This document shows, in pieces, positions 16,011-24,863 of a stretch of 64,000 nt of DNA. Within the stretch, counting starts at the first letter, position 1. Each line of letters starts with the position of its first letter. The notes under the pieces were generated by a model. It was given only the letters and a program-made list of their open reading frames with translations, was not told the DNA's origin and ran no database searches. Made by a program: the position numbers and the translations under genes. The stretch comes from Clostridia bacterium (GTDB taxonomy: Bacteria > Bacillota > Clostridia > Christensenellales > Aristaeellaceae): NCBI GenBank assembly GCA_017541205.1, contig JAFXZO010000107.1, positions 1 through 64,000 on the forward strand, written 5' to 3'.

Positions 16011-16724
16011 ATGGCGCAGCTGTCGGTTGAGGATCTTTCCCTCGGGTATGAGGGGCATGTGATCTTGTCCGGTCTTCATTTTGCGGTGAACGCAGGGGAT
16101 TATCTGTGTATCGTGGGAGAAAACGGATCCGGCAAATCCACCTTGATGAAAACCATCCTGGGGCTGCAAAAGCCCCTGGGCGGTTCCATCGCGTTCGGGG
16201 ACGGGCTCAAGCCCAGCGAGATCGGCTATCTGCCCCAGCAGACGCAGGTGCAGAAGGATTTTCCCGCCACGGTTTGGGAAATCGTTCTCTCCGGCTGCCA
16301 GGGCCGGATCGGCAAAAAGCCGTTTTACGGCGCGGCGGAAAAGCGCCTGGCCCTGGAAAACATGAAGAAAATGGAAATCACCCAGTTTGCCAAGCGCTGC
16401 TACCGGGAACTGTCCGGCGGGCAGCAGCAGCGGGTCCTGCTAGCCCGCGCCCTGTGCGCGACGCAGAAGCTGCTGCTTTTGGACGAGCCGGTGTCCGGCC
16501 TCGATCCCAAGGTGACGCTGGAAATGTATCAGCTGATCGAAGGGCTCAACCGGGACGGGCACGTGACGGTCGTCATGATTTCCCACGATATTTCCGCCGC
16601 CCTGCATTACGCGACGCACATCCTTCATATCGGGCACGAGACCTTCTTCGGGCCCAAGGAGGAATACGTCAAAAGCAGCATGGCCAAGCGCTTCCTGGCG
16701 GACGAAGGGGGGAAAACCAAATGA
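16011..16724 (+). CDS. znuC: Zinc ABC transporter ATP-binding protein
   Basis: A 237-residue ABC ATPase energising zinc import. Walker A GENGSGKST, Q-loop YLPQQTQ, signature LSGGQQQR, Walker B LLLLDEPVSGLD and switch His in MISHD are intact. It follows znuA by 13 bp and its stop overlaps the znuB start (ATGA), so the ATPase and permease are coupled. Confidence 0.93.
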   Translation: MAQLSVEDLSLGYEGHVILSGLHFAVNAGDYLCIVGENGSGKSTLMKTILGLQKPLGGSIAFGDGLKPSEIGYLPQQTQVQKDFPATVWEIVLSGCQGRIGKKPFYGAAEKRLALENMKKMEITQFAKRCYRELSGGQQQRVLLARALCATQKLLLLDEPVSGLDPKVTLEMYQLIEGLNRDGHVTVVMISHDISAALHYATHILHIGHETFFGPKEEYVKSSMAKRFLADEGGKTK

Positions 16725-17644
16725 TCGGCAACCTTCGCATGCTTTCCGCGGCGTTTGTGCAGTACGCGCTGATCGTGGCCGTACTGATCGCGCTTTGCTC
16801 CTCCCTGCTGGGCGTCACCCTGGTGCTCAAGCGCTTCGCCTTCATCGGCGACGGCCTTTCCCACGTGGCGTTCGGCGCGATGGCCGTGGCGGGGGTGCTG
16901 GGCCCGGTGCTCAAGGAGATCAAGTCGGGCCTTGGCGAGGCGGGCCTGGAAGGGCAATTGTCCGGCGTGATACAGTTTTTCATCGATAACGATATGATGT
17001 TCATTCTGCCCGTCACCATCGTGTGCGCCATCCTGCTCCTGCGCACCGGGCAGAACACCCGCATCAAGGGCGATTCGGCGCTGGCGATGATTTCCGTTGG
17101 CACGCTGGCCGTCGGCTATATGCTGCTCAACCTCTTCCCCAAATCCTCCAACGTCTCCAGCGACGTTTGCACCTCCCTCTTCGGCTCCACCTCCATCCTG
17201 ACCCTGAGCATCACCGAGGTGTGGCTGTCGGTCGTGCTGTCCCTGGCGGTCATGGTGATCTTCCTGCTGTTTTACAACAAGATTTTCGCCGTCACCTTTG
17301 ACGAGGATTTCGCGCATTCCACCGGCACCAGGGTGGACCGCTACAACCTGCTGATCGCCATGGTGGTCGCGGTCATCATCGTGCTGGCCATGAATCTGGT
17401 GGGCTCGCTTTTGATTTCGGCGCTCATCATCTTCCCGGCCATGACGGCCATGCGCGTGTTCCGCTCCTTTAAGGGCGTCACGATCTGCTCCGCGGTGGTG
17501 TCGGTCACCTGCGCGGTGCTGGGCATCCTGCTCTCCATTGTTTTTTCCACGCCCGTCGGCTCCACCATCGTGTCGGTGGATATCGCGGCGTTCCTCATCT
17601 TCTGTATCCTCTCCTGGGCTGGCGTTGGAAAAAGAAAGGCGTGA
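16721..17644 (+). CDS. znuB: Zinc ABC transporter permease
   Basis: A 307-residue integral membrane permease of the ABC-3 family. About eight hydrophobic segments are visible; the region LVLKRFAFIGDGLSHVAFGA is the conserved family signature near the N-terminus, and NLVGSLLISALIIFPAMTAM is the late conserved segment. A hydrophilic insertion after residue 60 (VLKEIKSGLGEAGLEGQLSG) makes the first loop longer than usual. Start ATG 16721 overlaps znuC. Confidence 0.93.
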   Translation: MIGNLRMLSAAFVQYALIVAVLIALCSSLLGVTLVLKRFAFIGDGLSHVAFGAMAVAGVLGPVLKEIKSGLGEAGLEGQLSGVIQFFIDNDMMFILPVTIVCAILLLRTGQNTRIKGDSALAMISVGTLAVGYMLLNLFPKSSNVSSDVCTSLFGSTSILTLSITEVWLSVVLSLAVMVIFLLFYNKIFAVTFDEDFAHSTGTRVDRYNLLIAMVVAVIIVLAMNLVGSLLISALIIFPAMTAMRVFRSFKGVTICSAVVSVTCAVLGILLSIVFSTPVGSTIVSVDIAAFLIFCILSWAGVGKRKA

Positions 17645-17648
17645 TACA

Positions 17649-18407
17649 ATGAACGGACAAATGAAAAAACGTTTCCTGCTCCCGGCGCTGCTGGCCGTGC
17701 TGGCGCTCCTGTGCTCCGCCTGCGGCAATGCATCCTCTTCTCCCTCCGCCGCCAATTCGGGCGTCCCGGCCACCAAGGAAGTGCCGGTCATCCTCAACCA
17801 GGCGGAATACCTGCTCTACCAGAACATCTTTTATAACAACTACATGGCCAATTACAACGGCACGGAGACCGAGAAGCAGGGCGTGTTCGCCGTCCTCCAG
17901 GACGCCTTTAACGGCATGACCCGCTATTATGTGTGGGGGTATCTGGACAATACGCGCTGCTGCGACTGGCAATGGGAATTCGTGCCCAAGGATACGGCGG
18001 CGCTGCCGACGCCGGGCTCCGTCATCACGGTGAAAGGCACCTACGAAACCGCGGACGAAGCGCTGGACGACCTGTGGATCGTGAACGCGGAGGTCACCGT
18101 CCACTCCCGCTACGACGGCGACATCAGGGAGCTCAACATGCGGACCATGAGCGATACCTTGGAGCGGGTGCAGATCATGAACATCATTTACAAGGCCGAT
18201 TACTTTGAGGGCAAGGCATTCAACGCGTATGGCCGCATCGCATCCATGGAGCTGCTGCAGGACCCCTATTATGACGGCAGCTGGCAGGTGAATTTTTCCG
18301 CGAAGTCCGGCCAGACCATCCCCGCCATCGGGACGACGGTGCTTTTGCAGGGCAAGGTGCAAAGCGGCGCGCTTTCGGATTGCTCCGTTACCACTTTGGA
18401 CGAATAA
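17649..18407 (+). CDS. Lipoprotein of unknown function in the zinc operon
   Basis: A 252-residue exported protein with a lipoprotein signal: basic MKKR, hydrophobic core and lipobox LLCSAC followed by GNASSS. The mature part is Tyr- and Asp-rich and appears to contain two similar beta-rich halves; each carries a pattern of (Y/F)xGxAYGRIxSME or VWGYLDN type followed by GSVITVKGTY or GTTVLLQGKV. This resembles OB-fold-like repeats, but the identification is weak. It begins 4 bp after znuB and ends before a terminator, so it belongs to the zinc regulon. ATG 17649 is preferred; 17661 is an alternative. Confidence 0.75.
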   Translation: MNGQMKKRFLLPALLAVLALLCSACGNASSSPSAANSGVPATKEVPVILNQAEYLLYQNIFYNNYMANYNGTETEKQGVFAVLQDAFNGMTRYYVWGYLDNTRCCDWQWEFVPKDTAALPTPGSVITVKGTYETADEALDDLWIVNAEVTVHSRYDGDIRELNMRTMSDTLERVQIMNIIYKADYFEGKAFNAYGRIASMELLQDPYYDGSWQVNFSAKSGQTIPAIGTTVLLQGKVQSGALSDCSVTTLDE

Positions 18408-18429
18408 GTATATCCCGGCCCAAGAAACA

Positions 18430-18462
18430 AAGCCTGTGCCTCCATGCGCAGGCTTTTTTGCG
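18430..18462 (+). terminator. Terminator of the zinc operon
   Basis: AAGCCTGTGC (18430-18439) pairs with GCGCAGGCTT (18447-18456), followed by a T-run, 22 bp after the last gene. Confidence 0.85.
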
Positions 18463-18472
18463 TGCCTCCGGT

Positions 18473-18501
18473 TTGACATTTCCCCGTCTTTTTGATATGA
18501 T
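18473..18501 (+). promoter_or_regulatory. Promoter of the lipocalin-like gene
   Basis: TTGACA (18473-18478), 17-bp spacer, TATGAT (18496-18501), directly after the zinc-operon terminator. Confidence 0.85.
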
Positions 18502-18555
18502 GTGCATAGATGGATGACAATACGACAGTTGATTTTTTGAAAAGGAGAAATGTGC

Positions 18556-20085
18556 ATGCGGAAGGCCCTTGTTTTTCTGCTGACGGTGCTGGCGCTCACG
18601 CTCCTGACGGCCGGGGCCCTGGCCGGAGAGTGGGTGGACGATTATCTCCTGACCGCCGGGCGCGATTGCTTTATCGTTGATTTTGAAGAATACGCGCTGG
18701 AGCATCCGGGGGATTATTACGTTCTTTACGCCGTTTCCGGCAATCCGTATTTCAGCCGGCATAAGTGCGGAGAGGGCGAAAGCGCTTATACCATCTATGT
18801 CGCCCCCGGCCTGAAATATGAGATCGAGCTTTGGTACGACCCGGATCAGACCGGCGAATTGCCCAAGTGGGGCAAGGAAGACGCGCGCAAGATGCGCATT
18901 CCCGCCGCCGGGCCGCTGGATGATTTTCCCTATACGCTCAAGGATTCCACGGTGGGCGTCCGCAACGTGACGGTGGAGGAATTTACGGAATACGACGTGA
19001 TCCCGCTCTCCGTCCTCGACCAGGACGATCTGGAGATCCGCTATCGCTGGGCCTGGGATTTTGAGGTGAAGGAAAAAGACAGCTTTTCGATGGTCCTGCA
19101 GATGACCGGGCCGGAGGGGATCATTTTCGTTCATTCCTCCACCTGGTCGATCAGCCCGGACGACGCCCATTATGCGCACTGGCAGCAGAACATGACGGAT
19201 ATGATGAAGCAGTATACCGGCCAGAAAAACGCTGCCCTGGAAGGCGAATTCCAGCTGAAGGTGTTCATCAACGGCGAAGTTTTCGACGAACTGACCTTCC
19301 GCATGGGCCAGGAAGGCTCCCAGGCGGAAGTCAGCCCGGAACCCGCCCAGGAGACGGAGCAGGACGGCGGACAGCCCGAGGAGCCGGCCCCGGATATCAC
19401 CGGCCTATGGAAGCACACGAATACCAAAATCCTGGGCATCGAGGTCGATCCTTCGCTGATCCCCAGCGAAATGTACCTCGATTTCCGCAGCGACGGCACC
19501 GTGACCGTGACCACCATCGCGCAGGATATCGGCAGAAGCGTGACGGAAAACAATTGGCGCATGGAAGGGGATCAGGTGCTGATCGACGATATGGACACGA
19601 TGTACCTGGAGGACGACTGCCTCGTGATGAATATGCTGGGCGTCAGCATCCTGTATTTTGAGCGCACGGACGAGCCGATCCCTGAGCCAGATAAGCGGAA
19701 GCGGACAGAAGAGCCGGAGCCGACGCAGGAGGCCGAGTCCGAACGGTCCCGGGCCGATCCGCTGCCCGACAGCGCGGATCCTGCCGACGCCTCGGAATAC
19801 TATGGCACCTGGAAAATGGTCTCCATGCAGATCAACGGCAGCCGCCGCCCGTCGAACACCGTCCGCACCTATGTGATTTCCGATGGGCAGGCTGAGGAAA
19901 TCACGCTGGCGGGCAGCCGCGTCTTCCCCGTGGAATTCAGGGATGGCGAGCTTGTCATGATTGCGGAAAACAGCGTGGGCGAGCAGGTAGAATTGCCCTT
20001 CTACCTGCTTTCCGACGGGACCCTTGCCCAGGATATGAGCGCGTTCTACGGCGCCAGCGTCATCATCTTCTGCGAAAAACAATAA
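18556..20085 (+). CDS. Secreted protein with tandem lipocalin-like domains
   Basis: A 509-residue exported protein with signal peptide (about 1-23). The N-terminal domain (about 24-240) is of unknown family. Two later segments start with GLWKHTNTKILGI and YYGTWKMVSMQING and continue with beta-strand patterns (DGTVTVTTIAQ, NWRMEGDQVLID) like lipocalin-like or DUF5640-type domains. They are joined by Pro/Glu-rich linkers (about 260-290 and 395-425), which suggests a surface protein with flexible hinges. Start 18556 is 8 nt after AAGGAG; the ATG at 18550 is too close to it. It is monocistronic with its own strong promoter. Confidence 0.75.
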   Translation: MRKALVFLLTVLALTLLTAGALAGEWVDDYLLTAGRDCFIVDFEEYALEHPGDYYVLYAVSGNPYFSRHKCGEGESAYTIYVAPGLKYEIELWYDPDQTGELPKWGKEDARKMRIPAAGPLDDFPYTLKDSTVGVRNVTVEEFTEYDVIPLSVLDQDDLEIRYRWAWDFEVKEKDSFSMVLQMTGPEGIIFVHSSTWSISPDDAHYAHWQQNMTDMMKQYTGQKNAALEGEFQLKVFINGEVFDELTFRMGQEGSQAEVSPEPAQETEQDGGQPEEPAPDITGLWKHTNTKILGIEVDPSLIPSEMYLDFRSDGTVTVTTIAQDIGRSVTENNWRMEGDQVLIDDMDTMYLEDDCLVMNMLGVSILYFERTDEPIPEPDKRKRTEEPEPTQEAESERSRADPLPDSADPADASEYYGTWKMVSMQINGSRRPSNTVRTYVISDGQAEEITLAGSRVFPVEFRDGELVMIAENSVGEQVELPFYLLSDGTLAQDMSAFYGASVIIFCEKQ

Positions 20086-20102
20086 GATCCGATAATAAGC
20101 AA

Positions 20103-20135
20103 GCCGCCGTGGGAGGATCAGCCTCCCGCGGCGGC
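20103..20135. terminator. Bidirectional terminator-like hairpin
   Basis: GCCGCCGTGGGAGG (20103-20116) and CCTCCCGCGGCGGC (20122-20135) form a 14-bp stem with a 5-nt loop between convergent genes. T-runs are poor on both strands, so termination may be weak. Confidence 0.6.
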
Positions 20136-20140
20136 GATCA

Positions 20141-20338
20141 TTATGCTTTTGTATCCGCGATCCATCCCAGGATGCTCTGGAGCGCGCCGCTCAGGCACAG
20201 GAGGGCGAGCAGGACGCGGGAAATATCGTTGTCCACAAAGTTCATCAGGGGATTGAACTGATCCAGGACCAGAAACGTCAAAAACATCAGGGCCAGGATC
20301 AGCGTCAGATGGCTCAGCAGCTTCCTGATCTTATTCAT
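20141..20338 (-). CDS. Small membrane protein (65 residues)
   Basis: Two hydrophobic segments (about 9-28 and 40-58) in a 65-residue protein; no family recognised. The ATG at 20338 overlaps the end of the upstream phosphodiester glycosidase gene by 8 bp and has a GAGGTG site inside it, so it is coupled to that gene. Confidence 0.65.
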   Translation of the reverse strand: MNKIRKLLSHLTLILALMFLTFLVLDQFNPLMNFVDNDISRVLLALLCLSGALQSILGWIADTKA

Positions 20339-21476
20339 GGCTGTTCACCTCGGCAATCAGGAGCGCGTCGCTGCTTTCGCGGCCGCCGCCGCTGGGATCG
20401 TTGAGCACGGCGTCCTGCCAGACCATGACGGAGGAATTGCCGCCGTCCAGGTTATAGGCCGCCGCGCAGCCAAGCTGCTCAAACAGCGCGGATAGATCGG
20501 GCAGGGTGATCCCGGCGGATTCGCCCCGTCCGTCCACCACCACCATGCAGTAGTGCCCCGGTTCATAATAGCCGATGGCCGTGCGCGGGTTGGCGGAGAT
20601 GATGCGGTTGGTGCTGGAAAAGGCGGAAATCGCTTCTCCGTTCGCGTCCAGGAGCGCGGGCCCGAACGTCCACGCCTGCCACGCGCCGTCCTCGATGGCC
20701 TGCTGCATATCAAAGGTGCTGCCCGGCATCACGCGCATGGTGCCGTCGTAATACAGCACGCACACATCGCAGTTGGTGCGGTTGGCGCGGTATATGACGC
20801 CGTTGCGAATGACCACGCCTTCGTTGGTATTGCCGTAGTAATCGCCGTTGATGGCGAGCAGCGCCTCGTTGAGCGCCGCCATATCCAGGACGTCGTCCCG
20901 AAAGCCGCTGCCGTACGTGTTCTTCGCCATGGCGGATTGAAAGCAGGTGATATCCCGCACGTAGATATCCGCCAGGTAGTAGGTGACGCGGCCGTTTTGG
21001 GCGGTTTCCCGGGTTACGGTGATGGAGATATCCGGGCTGGAATAGCTGCTGTCCGTGACCACCACGGTATCGGTGTACTTGTCGGCAAATTTTTCGGAAA
21101 TGGGCGTTTCGTCGGCCTGCGCCCCTTCGGCGTCCGCCGTCTCCTCCGTCAGGGCGGAGCCGCCCTTGGAATTATAGCCCGCGCCGTAAGACGGCGTATT
21201 GCGGTTGTTCCTGCCGCCCCTGGCGGACAGACTGCCAAGGCCCGCGTCGCTTACGCCCGCGTCGGCCAGGATCAGCGCGTCTTCGGGGATCTGGAGGCTG
21301 GATGCGTCTCCCTCCTGCGGCGCGCTCGTTTTATACGGATTGGGGATCACGATGCCGACGCTCTGCTGCCGCCTTGGCAGCACATGATGAAACAGCGCGA
21401 ATACGAGCAGCGCCGCCGCCGCGCAGGCGACGTCGATCATCAGGTATTTGAGGACCTTCTTTTTCGTTTGCTTCAA
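20331..21476 (-). CDS. Phosphodiester glycosidase family (NAGPA-like) membrane-anchored protein
   Basis: A 381-residue protein with one N-terminal membrane anchor (about 12-30), a low-complexity outside stalk rich in Gly, Asn and Ala, and a C-terminal phosphodiester glycosidase domain of the NAGPA family. Visible family marks are LLAINGDYYG, RTAIGYYEPG, VVVDGRGES and AAYNLDGGNSSVM. Members cleave sugar-phosphodiesters; bacterial ones are tied to exopolysaccharide or wall glycopolymers. Start is TTG 21476, supported by AAAGGAGG 8 nt before it. A related protein is encoded two genes upstream. Confidence 0.85.
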   Translation of the reverse strand: MKQTKKKVLKYLMIDVACAAAALLVFALFHHVLPRRQQSVGIVIPNPYKTSAPQEGDASSLQIPEDALILADAGVSDAGLGSLSARGGRNNRNTPSYGAGYNSKGGSALTEETADAEGAQADETPISEKFADKYTDTVVVTDSSYSSPDISITVTRETAQNGRVTYYLADIYVRDITCFQSAMAKNTYGSGFRDDVLDMAALNEALLAINGDYYGNTNEGVVIRNGVIYRANRTNCDVCVLYYDGTMRVMPGSTFDMQQAIEDGAWQAWTFGPALLDANGEAISAFSSTNRIISANPRTAIGYYEPGHYCMVVVDGRGESAGITLPDLSALFEQLGCAAAYNLDGGNSSVMVWQDAVLNDPSGGGRESSDALLIAEVNSHE

Positions 21477-21547
21477 GAGGCATTCCTCCTTTCACGGGTT
21501 TTCACCCTACGCTGGAAAGGATAGCGCTGCAACCTTAAACGAACCTG

Positions 21548-21576
21548 AAAAAAACCGACCCGAATATCGGATCGGC
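21548..21576 (-). terminator. Terminator after the Lgt-like gene
   Basis: On the minus strand CCGATCCGA and TCGGGTCGG form a stem with a TAT loop and a run of seven T. It lies between the Lgt-like gene and the next glycosidase gene, which suggests partial termination inside the cluster. Confidence 0.7.
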
Positions 21577-21597
21577 AAAAATTTTTTCGGGAAAGGT

Positions 21598-22515
21598 TCA
21601 GTTTTTCGCACTCCGGCAGCGCCTGCGGACGCAGAGGACTTCCACCACGCCAAAGAGGAACAGGATCAGCAGCATGACCGCGTACCAGAACCAGTCCGGC
21701 AGCTCCGTACGGTCCAAGGCGAATTCCACGCCCACCAGCGCGCCGACGCACCCAAGGCAGGCGAGCAGGGGCCAGAAGCGCTTGAGCGGGTTCTTTTCGG
21801 GCGTCTTAAGGCAATGGTACAGCAGGATGAAAAAGATGGCGATGCCGCAAAGCAATTGCTCCGCGCGGACAAAGCCCCAGCGCATGCTCATCATGCGGAC
21901 GCTTTCGCAGAAGATCTGCGTTACGCAAAGGTAATAGCAAACGCGCAGGAACAGGAGCAGGGGAAATTTTTCCTCCCGCGACCGAAACGCGAACACCGCG
22001 CCGATCACCAGCGCGATCAGCGCTTCCAGCGTGAACACGGCCAGATACCATTCGTCCCATTCGTTGGAAACGGCGAAGGGGAAACGGCACAGCAGCGCGC
22101 TTTCCGTGTCATATTTGCTGGTGCCCAGCATGCCCAGGTATTTTTCCGCGAACCGCATGAGCGCGATGGATACGCACCCCGCGGGCGCGAACGCGTCCAG
22201 GAATTTGCCGGCGTGATTGCCCGTCAGCTTCGCCGTCAGCGCCATGCCGAGCGACGCGCCCACGCACCCGCCGAAAAACGAAAATTCCTCGGCGCGCATC
22301 CGGAAAAGGGAATCGAGCCCGTAGACGGCAAAGGTGCGGTTATACATGAGGCAGGCGTAAAACACCTTGGCCAGCGCGAACGAAAGCGCCGCGGAAAGCG
22401 GCACGGCGATCAGCGCGGGCCACGCCTTCATGCCTTTTTGCTTAAGCCGCAGCACCAGCAGGACCAGGCACAGGGCAGCGGCGGCTGCGATACAGATCCA
22501 ATACATTGTGTTCAT
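21598..22515 (-). CDS. Polytopic membrane protein, distantly Lgt-like
   Basis: A 305-residue protein with about seven hydrophobic segments. Its central part, FFGGCVGASLGMALT, then LDAFAPAGCVSIALMRFAEKY, follows the layout of prolipoprotein diacylglyceryl transferase (HGG loop, then an APxxxxxxGRIGNF-like segment). However, the His of HGG and the Asn of the GRIGNF signature are not there. It is therefore likely a paralogue with a different or lost activity, not the housekeeping Lgt. The ATG at 22515 lies 2 bp after the stop of the upstream glycosidase gene without an obvious ribosome-binding site, so coupling is likely. Confidence 0.6.
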   Translation of the reverse strand: MNTMYWICIAAAAALCLVLLVLRLKQKGMKAWPALIAVPLSAALSFALAKVFYACLMYNRTFAVYGLDSLFRMRAEEFSFFGGCVGASLGMALTAKLTGNHAGKFLDAFAPAGCVSIALMRFAEKYLGMLGTSKYDTESALLCRFPFAVSNEWDEWYLAVFTLEALIALVIGAVFAFRSREEKFPLLLFLRVCYYLCVTQIFCESVRMMSMRWGFVRAEQLLCGIAIFFILLYHCLKTPEKNPLKRFWPLLACLGCVGALVGVEFALDRTELPDWFWYAVMLLILFLFGVVEVLCVRRRCRSAKN

Positions 22516-22517
22516 CG

Positions 22518-23570
22518 TTATTGAGGAATGATGGTCAGGTTATCATTGCGCTGTTCTGTTTGAGGATAAACCGGCTGAGGATAAACGGACACGATCACGC
22601 CCGTCTCCCCGCCCGTTTCGCCGCCGGAAGAATACTGGCTGGCGGCGGAGGAATCCGCGCCCAGGGCGGAGGCGAAATAGATGATGTCGGTAATGGGCCG
22701 GTCCGTCTTGCTGATATCGTTGACCAAGGTGCCGGCAAAATACATTTTGGTGGTGTAGCCGCCGTCCAGGTTATAGGCGGTCTGCACGCCCAGGGAAGCG
22801 ACAAGCTGCGCGAACTGCGGAATGGTCATGCCGACGGAGCCGTTTTCGGGCGGCCCGCAGCAGATGCACTTGTATTCGAGCGGACCCACCTGGGCGATGC
22901 ACATGCGCTGGCGGCCGTCGTAGGCGCGCATATCGTCGTTGAGGTTGAGCTGCGACATGTTCCACACCGCCTTGCCGTTGAGCACCAGGGCAGGGCCGAA
23001 AAAGAAAGTGTTGATGACCTTTTTGCCTTTGATGGTGGGGCCGATATCCCCGCGGTTGGCCAGGGTGACGATATGGAAATCGCCGTCCTCATCCACCACC
23101 AGCACGTCGCGGTCGCCCTGCAGGGCGTTCAAATACACCCTGCCCTGCCGCACGATCAGGCCGTGGCCGGTATAGTTGTAGGAGTCGCCGCTGATGGCCA
23201 GAACGGCGTTTACGCGCTTGGCCATCTTGCTGCCGTTCACATCGCCGCTGAATTCAAAGCCGTTGGCGGCCATGGTGCGCAGCTGGGAGGCGTGCTTGAT
23301 CTTGATCGAGGCCACCCAGTACACACAGTTGCCCTTGTCCAGACTGGCTGTGTTCCGCGTGATGCTAACCGAGATCGTGGGGTCCTCATACGACCAGCCG
23401 CCGCCGAAGCCATTCCGGTCCATGGCCATTCCGCCGCTGAAATCCAGGGGAAGCACGGCGGGCTCCCCGGCGGGTTCCTCCGCGCTCGCGGGCAGGACGC
23501 CCTGCGCGAAGGTCCATATCAACAAAAAAGCCGCGAAGCGTATCAGTAGCTTTCGTGTTTTGCCAGTCAT
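22518..23570 (-). CDS. Secreted phosphodiester glycosidase family protein
   Basis: A 350-residue exported protein with an N-terminal signal or anchor (about 8-30) and a phosphodiester glycosidase (NAGPA-type) domain: VLAISGDSYNYTGHGLIVR, then NTFFFGPALVLNGK, RMCIAQVG and TAYNLDGGYTTKMYF. It ends in a Pro/Gln/Tyr-rich tail. It matches the second enzyme of this cluster in domain order but has a different stalk. The first ATG of the open frame is at 23621; 23570 has an AAAGGAG site about 11 nt upstream and gives a normal signal peptide, so it is preferred. Confidence 0.82.
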   Translation of the reverse strand: MTGKTRKLLIRFAAFLLIWTFAQGVLPASAEEPAGEPAVLPLDFSGGMAMDRNGFGGGWSYEDPTISVSITRNTASLDKGNCVYWVASIKIKHASQLRTMAANGFEFSGDVNGSKMAKRVNAVLAISGDSYNYTGHGLIVRQGRVYLNALQGDRDVLVVDEDGDFHIVTLANRGDIGPTIKGKKVINTFFFGPALVLNGKAVWNMSQLNLNDDMRAYDGRQRMCIAQVGPLEYKCICCGPPENGSVGMTIPQFAQLVASLGVQTAYNLDGGYTTKMYFAGTLVNDISKTDRPITDIIYFASALGADSSAASQYSSGGETGGETGVIVSVYPQPVYPQTEQRNDNLTIIPQ

Positions 23571-23604
23571 CTGAAGGTGCACTCCTTTCCGCGTGTCGAA
23601 TTTC

Positions 23605-23634
23605 ATTATAAATCTTTTCAAAATAGCTTGTCAA
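23605..23634 (-). promoter_or_regulatory. Promoter of the phosphodiester glycosidase cluster
   Basis: Minus-strand TTGACA (23634-23629), 18-bp spacer, TATAAT (23610-23605). Confidence 0.8.
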
Positions 23635-23716
23635 TAGCGCGCGCAGCTCTGTGCTTCTCAAAATTGTAAACAAATATTTAATATTTCTTAATAATTTCAA
23701 AATTGTGCGCCGTTGG

Positions 23717-23745
23717 ATGACAAAACGCGGCGTTTGCGGTATAAT
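23717..23745 (+). promoter_or_regulatory. Promoter of the sugar kinase gene
   Basis: ATGACA (23717-23722), 17-bp spacer, TATAAT (23740-23745). The about 80 bp between this and the divergent promoter is strongly AT-rich. Confidence 0.7.
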
Positions 23746-23787
23746 GCAAATACCGATTTGAACGAATGTCACAAAGGAGGGGATCCG

Positions 23788-24855
23788 ATGCTGGAACGCC
23801 TGCTTGCCCAATTTACCCTGGAAGGGACGCCGGTTCAATGCGCGCGGTACGGCAACGGCCACATCAACGAGACCTACCGGGTGGAGACCGACGCGCCGCA
23901 CGCCTATATCCTGCAAAAAATCAACCGCCGCGTATTTCCGGACGTGCCGGGGCTGATGCGCAATATCGCCGCCGTCACAGAATACCTGCGCAGGGAAACG
24001 CCCGATCCGCGCCGGGTGCTCACGCTGATCCCGACCGTCACGGGCGAAACGTATTATCTGGACGAGGAAAAGGAAGCCTGGCGCGTATACGAATTCGTAA
24101 CGGACAGCCTGTGCCTGGAAAGGCCGGAAACGGAAATGGACCTGCGGCAGAGCGGCTTCGCCTTCGGCACGTTCCAAAACCAGCTTGCGCTCTTCCCCGC
24201 GGAAACGCTGACCGAGGTCATTCCCGGCTTCCACGATACGCCCAGGCGCTATGCGCAGCTGCACGAAGCCATGGAACGGGACGCCGCGGGCCGCCTCCGG
24301 GAAGCGCAAAGGGAAATTGACGAATACCTGAGCCAGGAGCACATCGCGGGGGACCTGAAAAACCTGCTGCTTTCCGGCGAGCTGCCGCTCCGGGTGACGC
24401 ACAACGATACGAAGCTCAACAACGTGATGCTCGACGCCGCCACGCGCACGCCCCTTTGCGTGATCGACCTGGACACGGTGATGCCCGGCCTGGTCGCCCA
24501 CGATTTCGGCGATTCCATCCGCTTCGGCGCGGCGACCGCCCCGGAGGACGAAGCGGACCTGGATAAGGTTGGCACGTCGCTGCGCCTGTTCCAAGCCTAC
24601 GCGGGCGGCTTCCTGTCAGCCTGCGGAACGCGCCTGACCGCGCTCGAAAAGGAAACGCTGCCCCTGGGCGCGGTGCTGATGACGCTGGAATGCGGCGTCC
24701 GCTTCCTTGCGGATTACCTGAACGGCGACGTTTATTTCCGCACGTCGCGGCCCGGACAGAACCTCCAGCGCGCGCGCACCCACATCAAAATGGTGCGGGA
24801 TATGCAGGCAAAAATGGACGGGATGCGGAAGATCATCGCCGAGGAAACCGCCTGA
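23788..24855 (+). CDS. Sugar 1-kinase of the aminoglycoside phosphotransferase fold (NahK-like)
   Basis: A 355-residue cytoplasmic kinase. The order of motifs is that of N-acetylhexosamine 1-kinase relatives: GHINETYRVET near the start, YILQKINRRVFPDVPGLMRN, the catalytic loop RVTHNDTKLNNVMLD and the metal-binding LCVIDLDTVMPGLVAHDFGD. NahK-type enzymes make sugar-1-phosphates from free sugars released by phosphorylases or hydrolases. The exact sugar is not readable. ATG 23788 follows AAAGGAGGGG. A GH94 phosphorylase, which makes glucose-1-phosphate, lies 3 kb downstream but is not in the same unit. Confidence 0.82.
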   Translation: MLERLLAQFTLEGTPVQCARYGNGHINETYRVETDAPHAYILQKINRRVFPDVPGLMRNIAAVTEYLRRETPDPRRVLTLIPTVTGETYYLDEEKEAWRVYEFVTDSLCLERPETEMDLRQSGFAFGTFQNQLALFPAETLTEVIPGFHDTPRRYAQLHEAMERDAAGRLREAQREIDEYLSQEHIAGDLKNLLLSGELPLRVTHNDTKLNNVMLDAATRTPLCVIDLDTVMPGLVAHDFGDSIRFGAATAPEDEADLDKVGTSLRLFQAYAGGFLSACGTRLTALEKETLPLGAVLMTLECGVRFLADYLNGDVYFRTSRPGQNLQRARTHIKMVRDMQAKMDGMRKIIAEETA

Positions 24856-24863
24856 GCCCCCCG

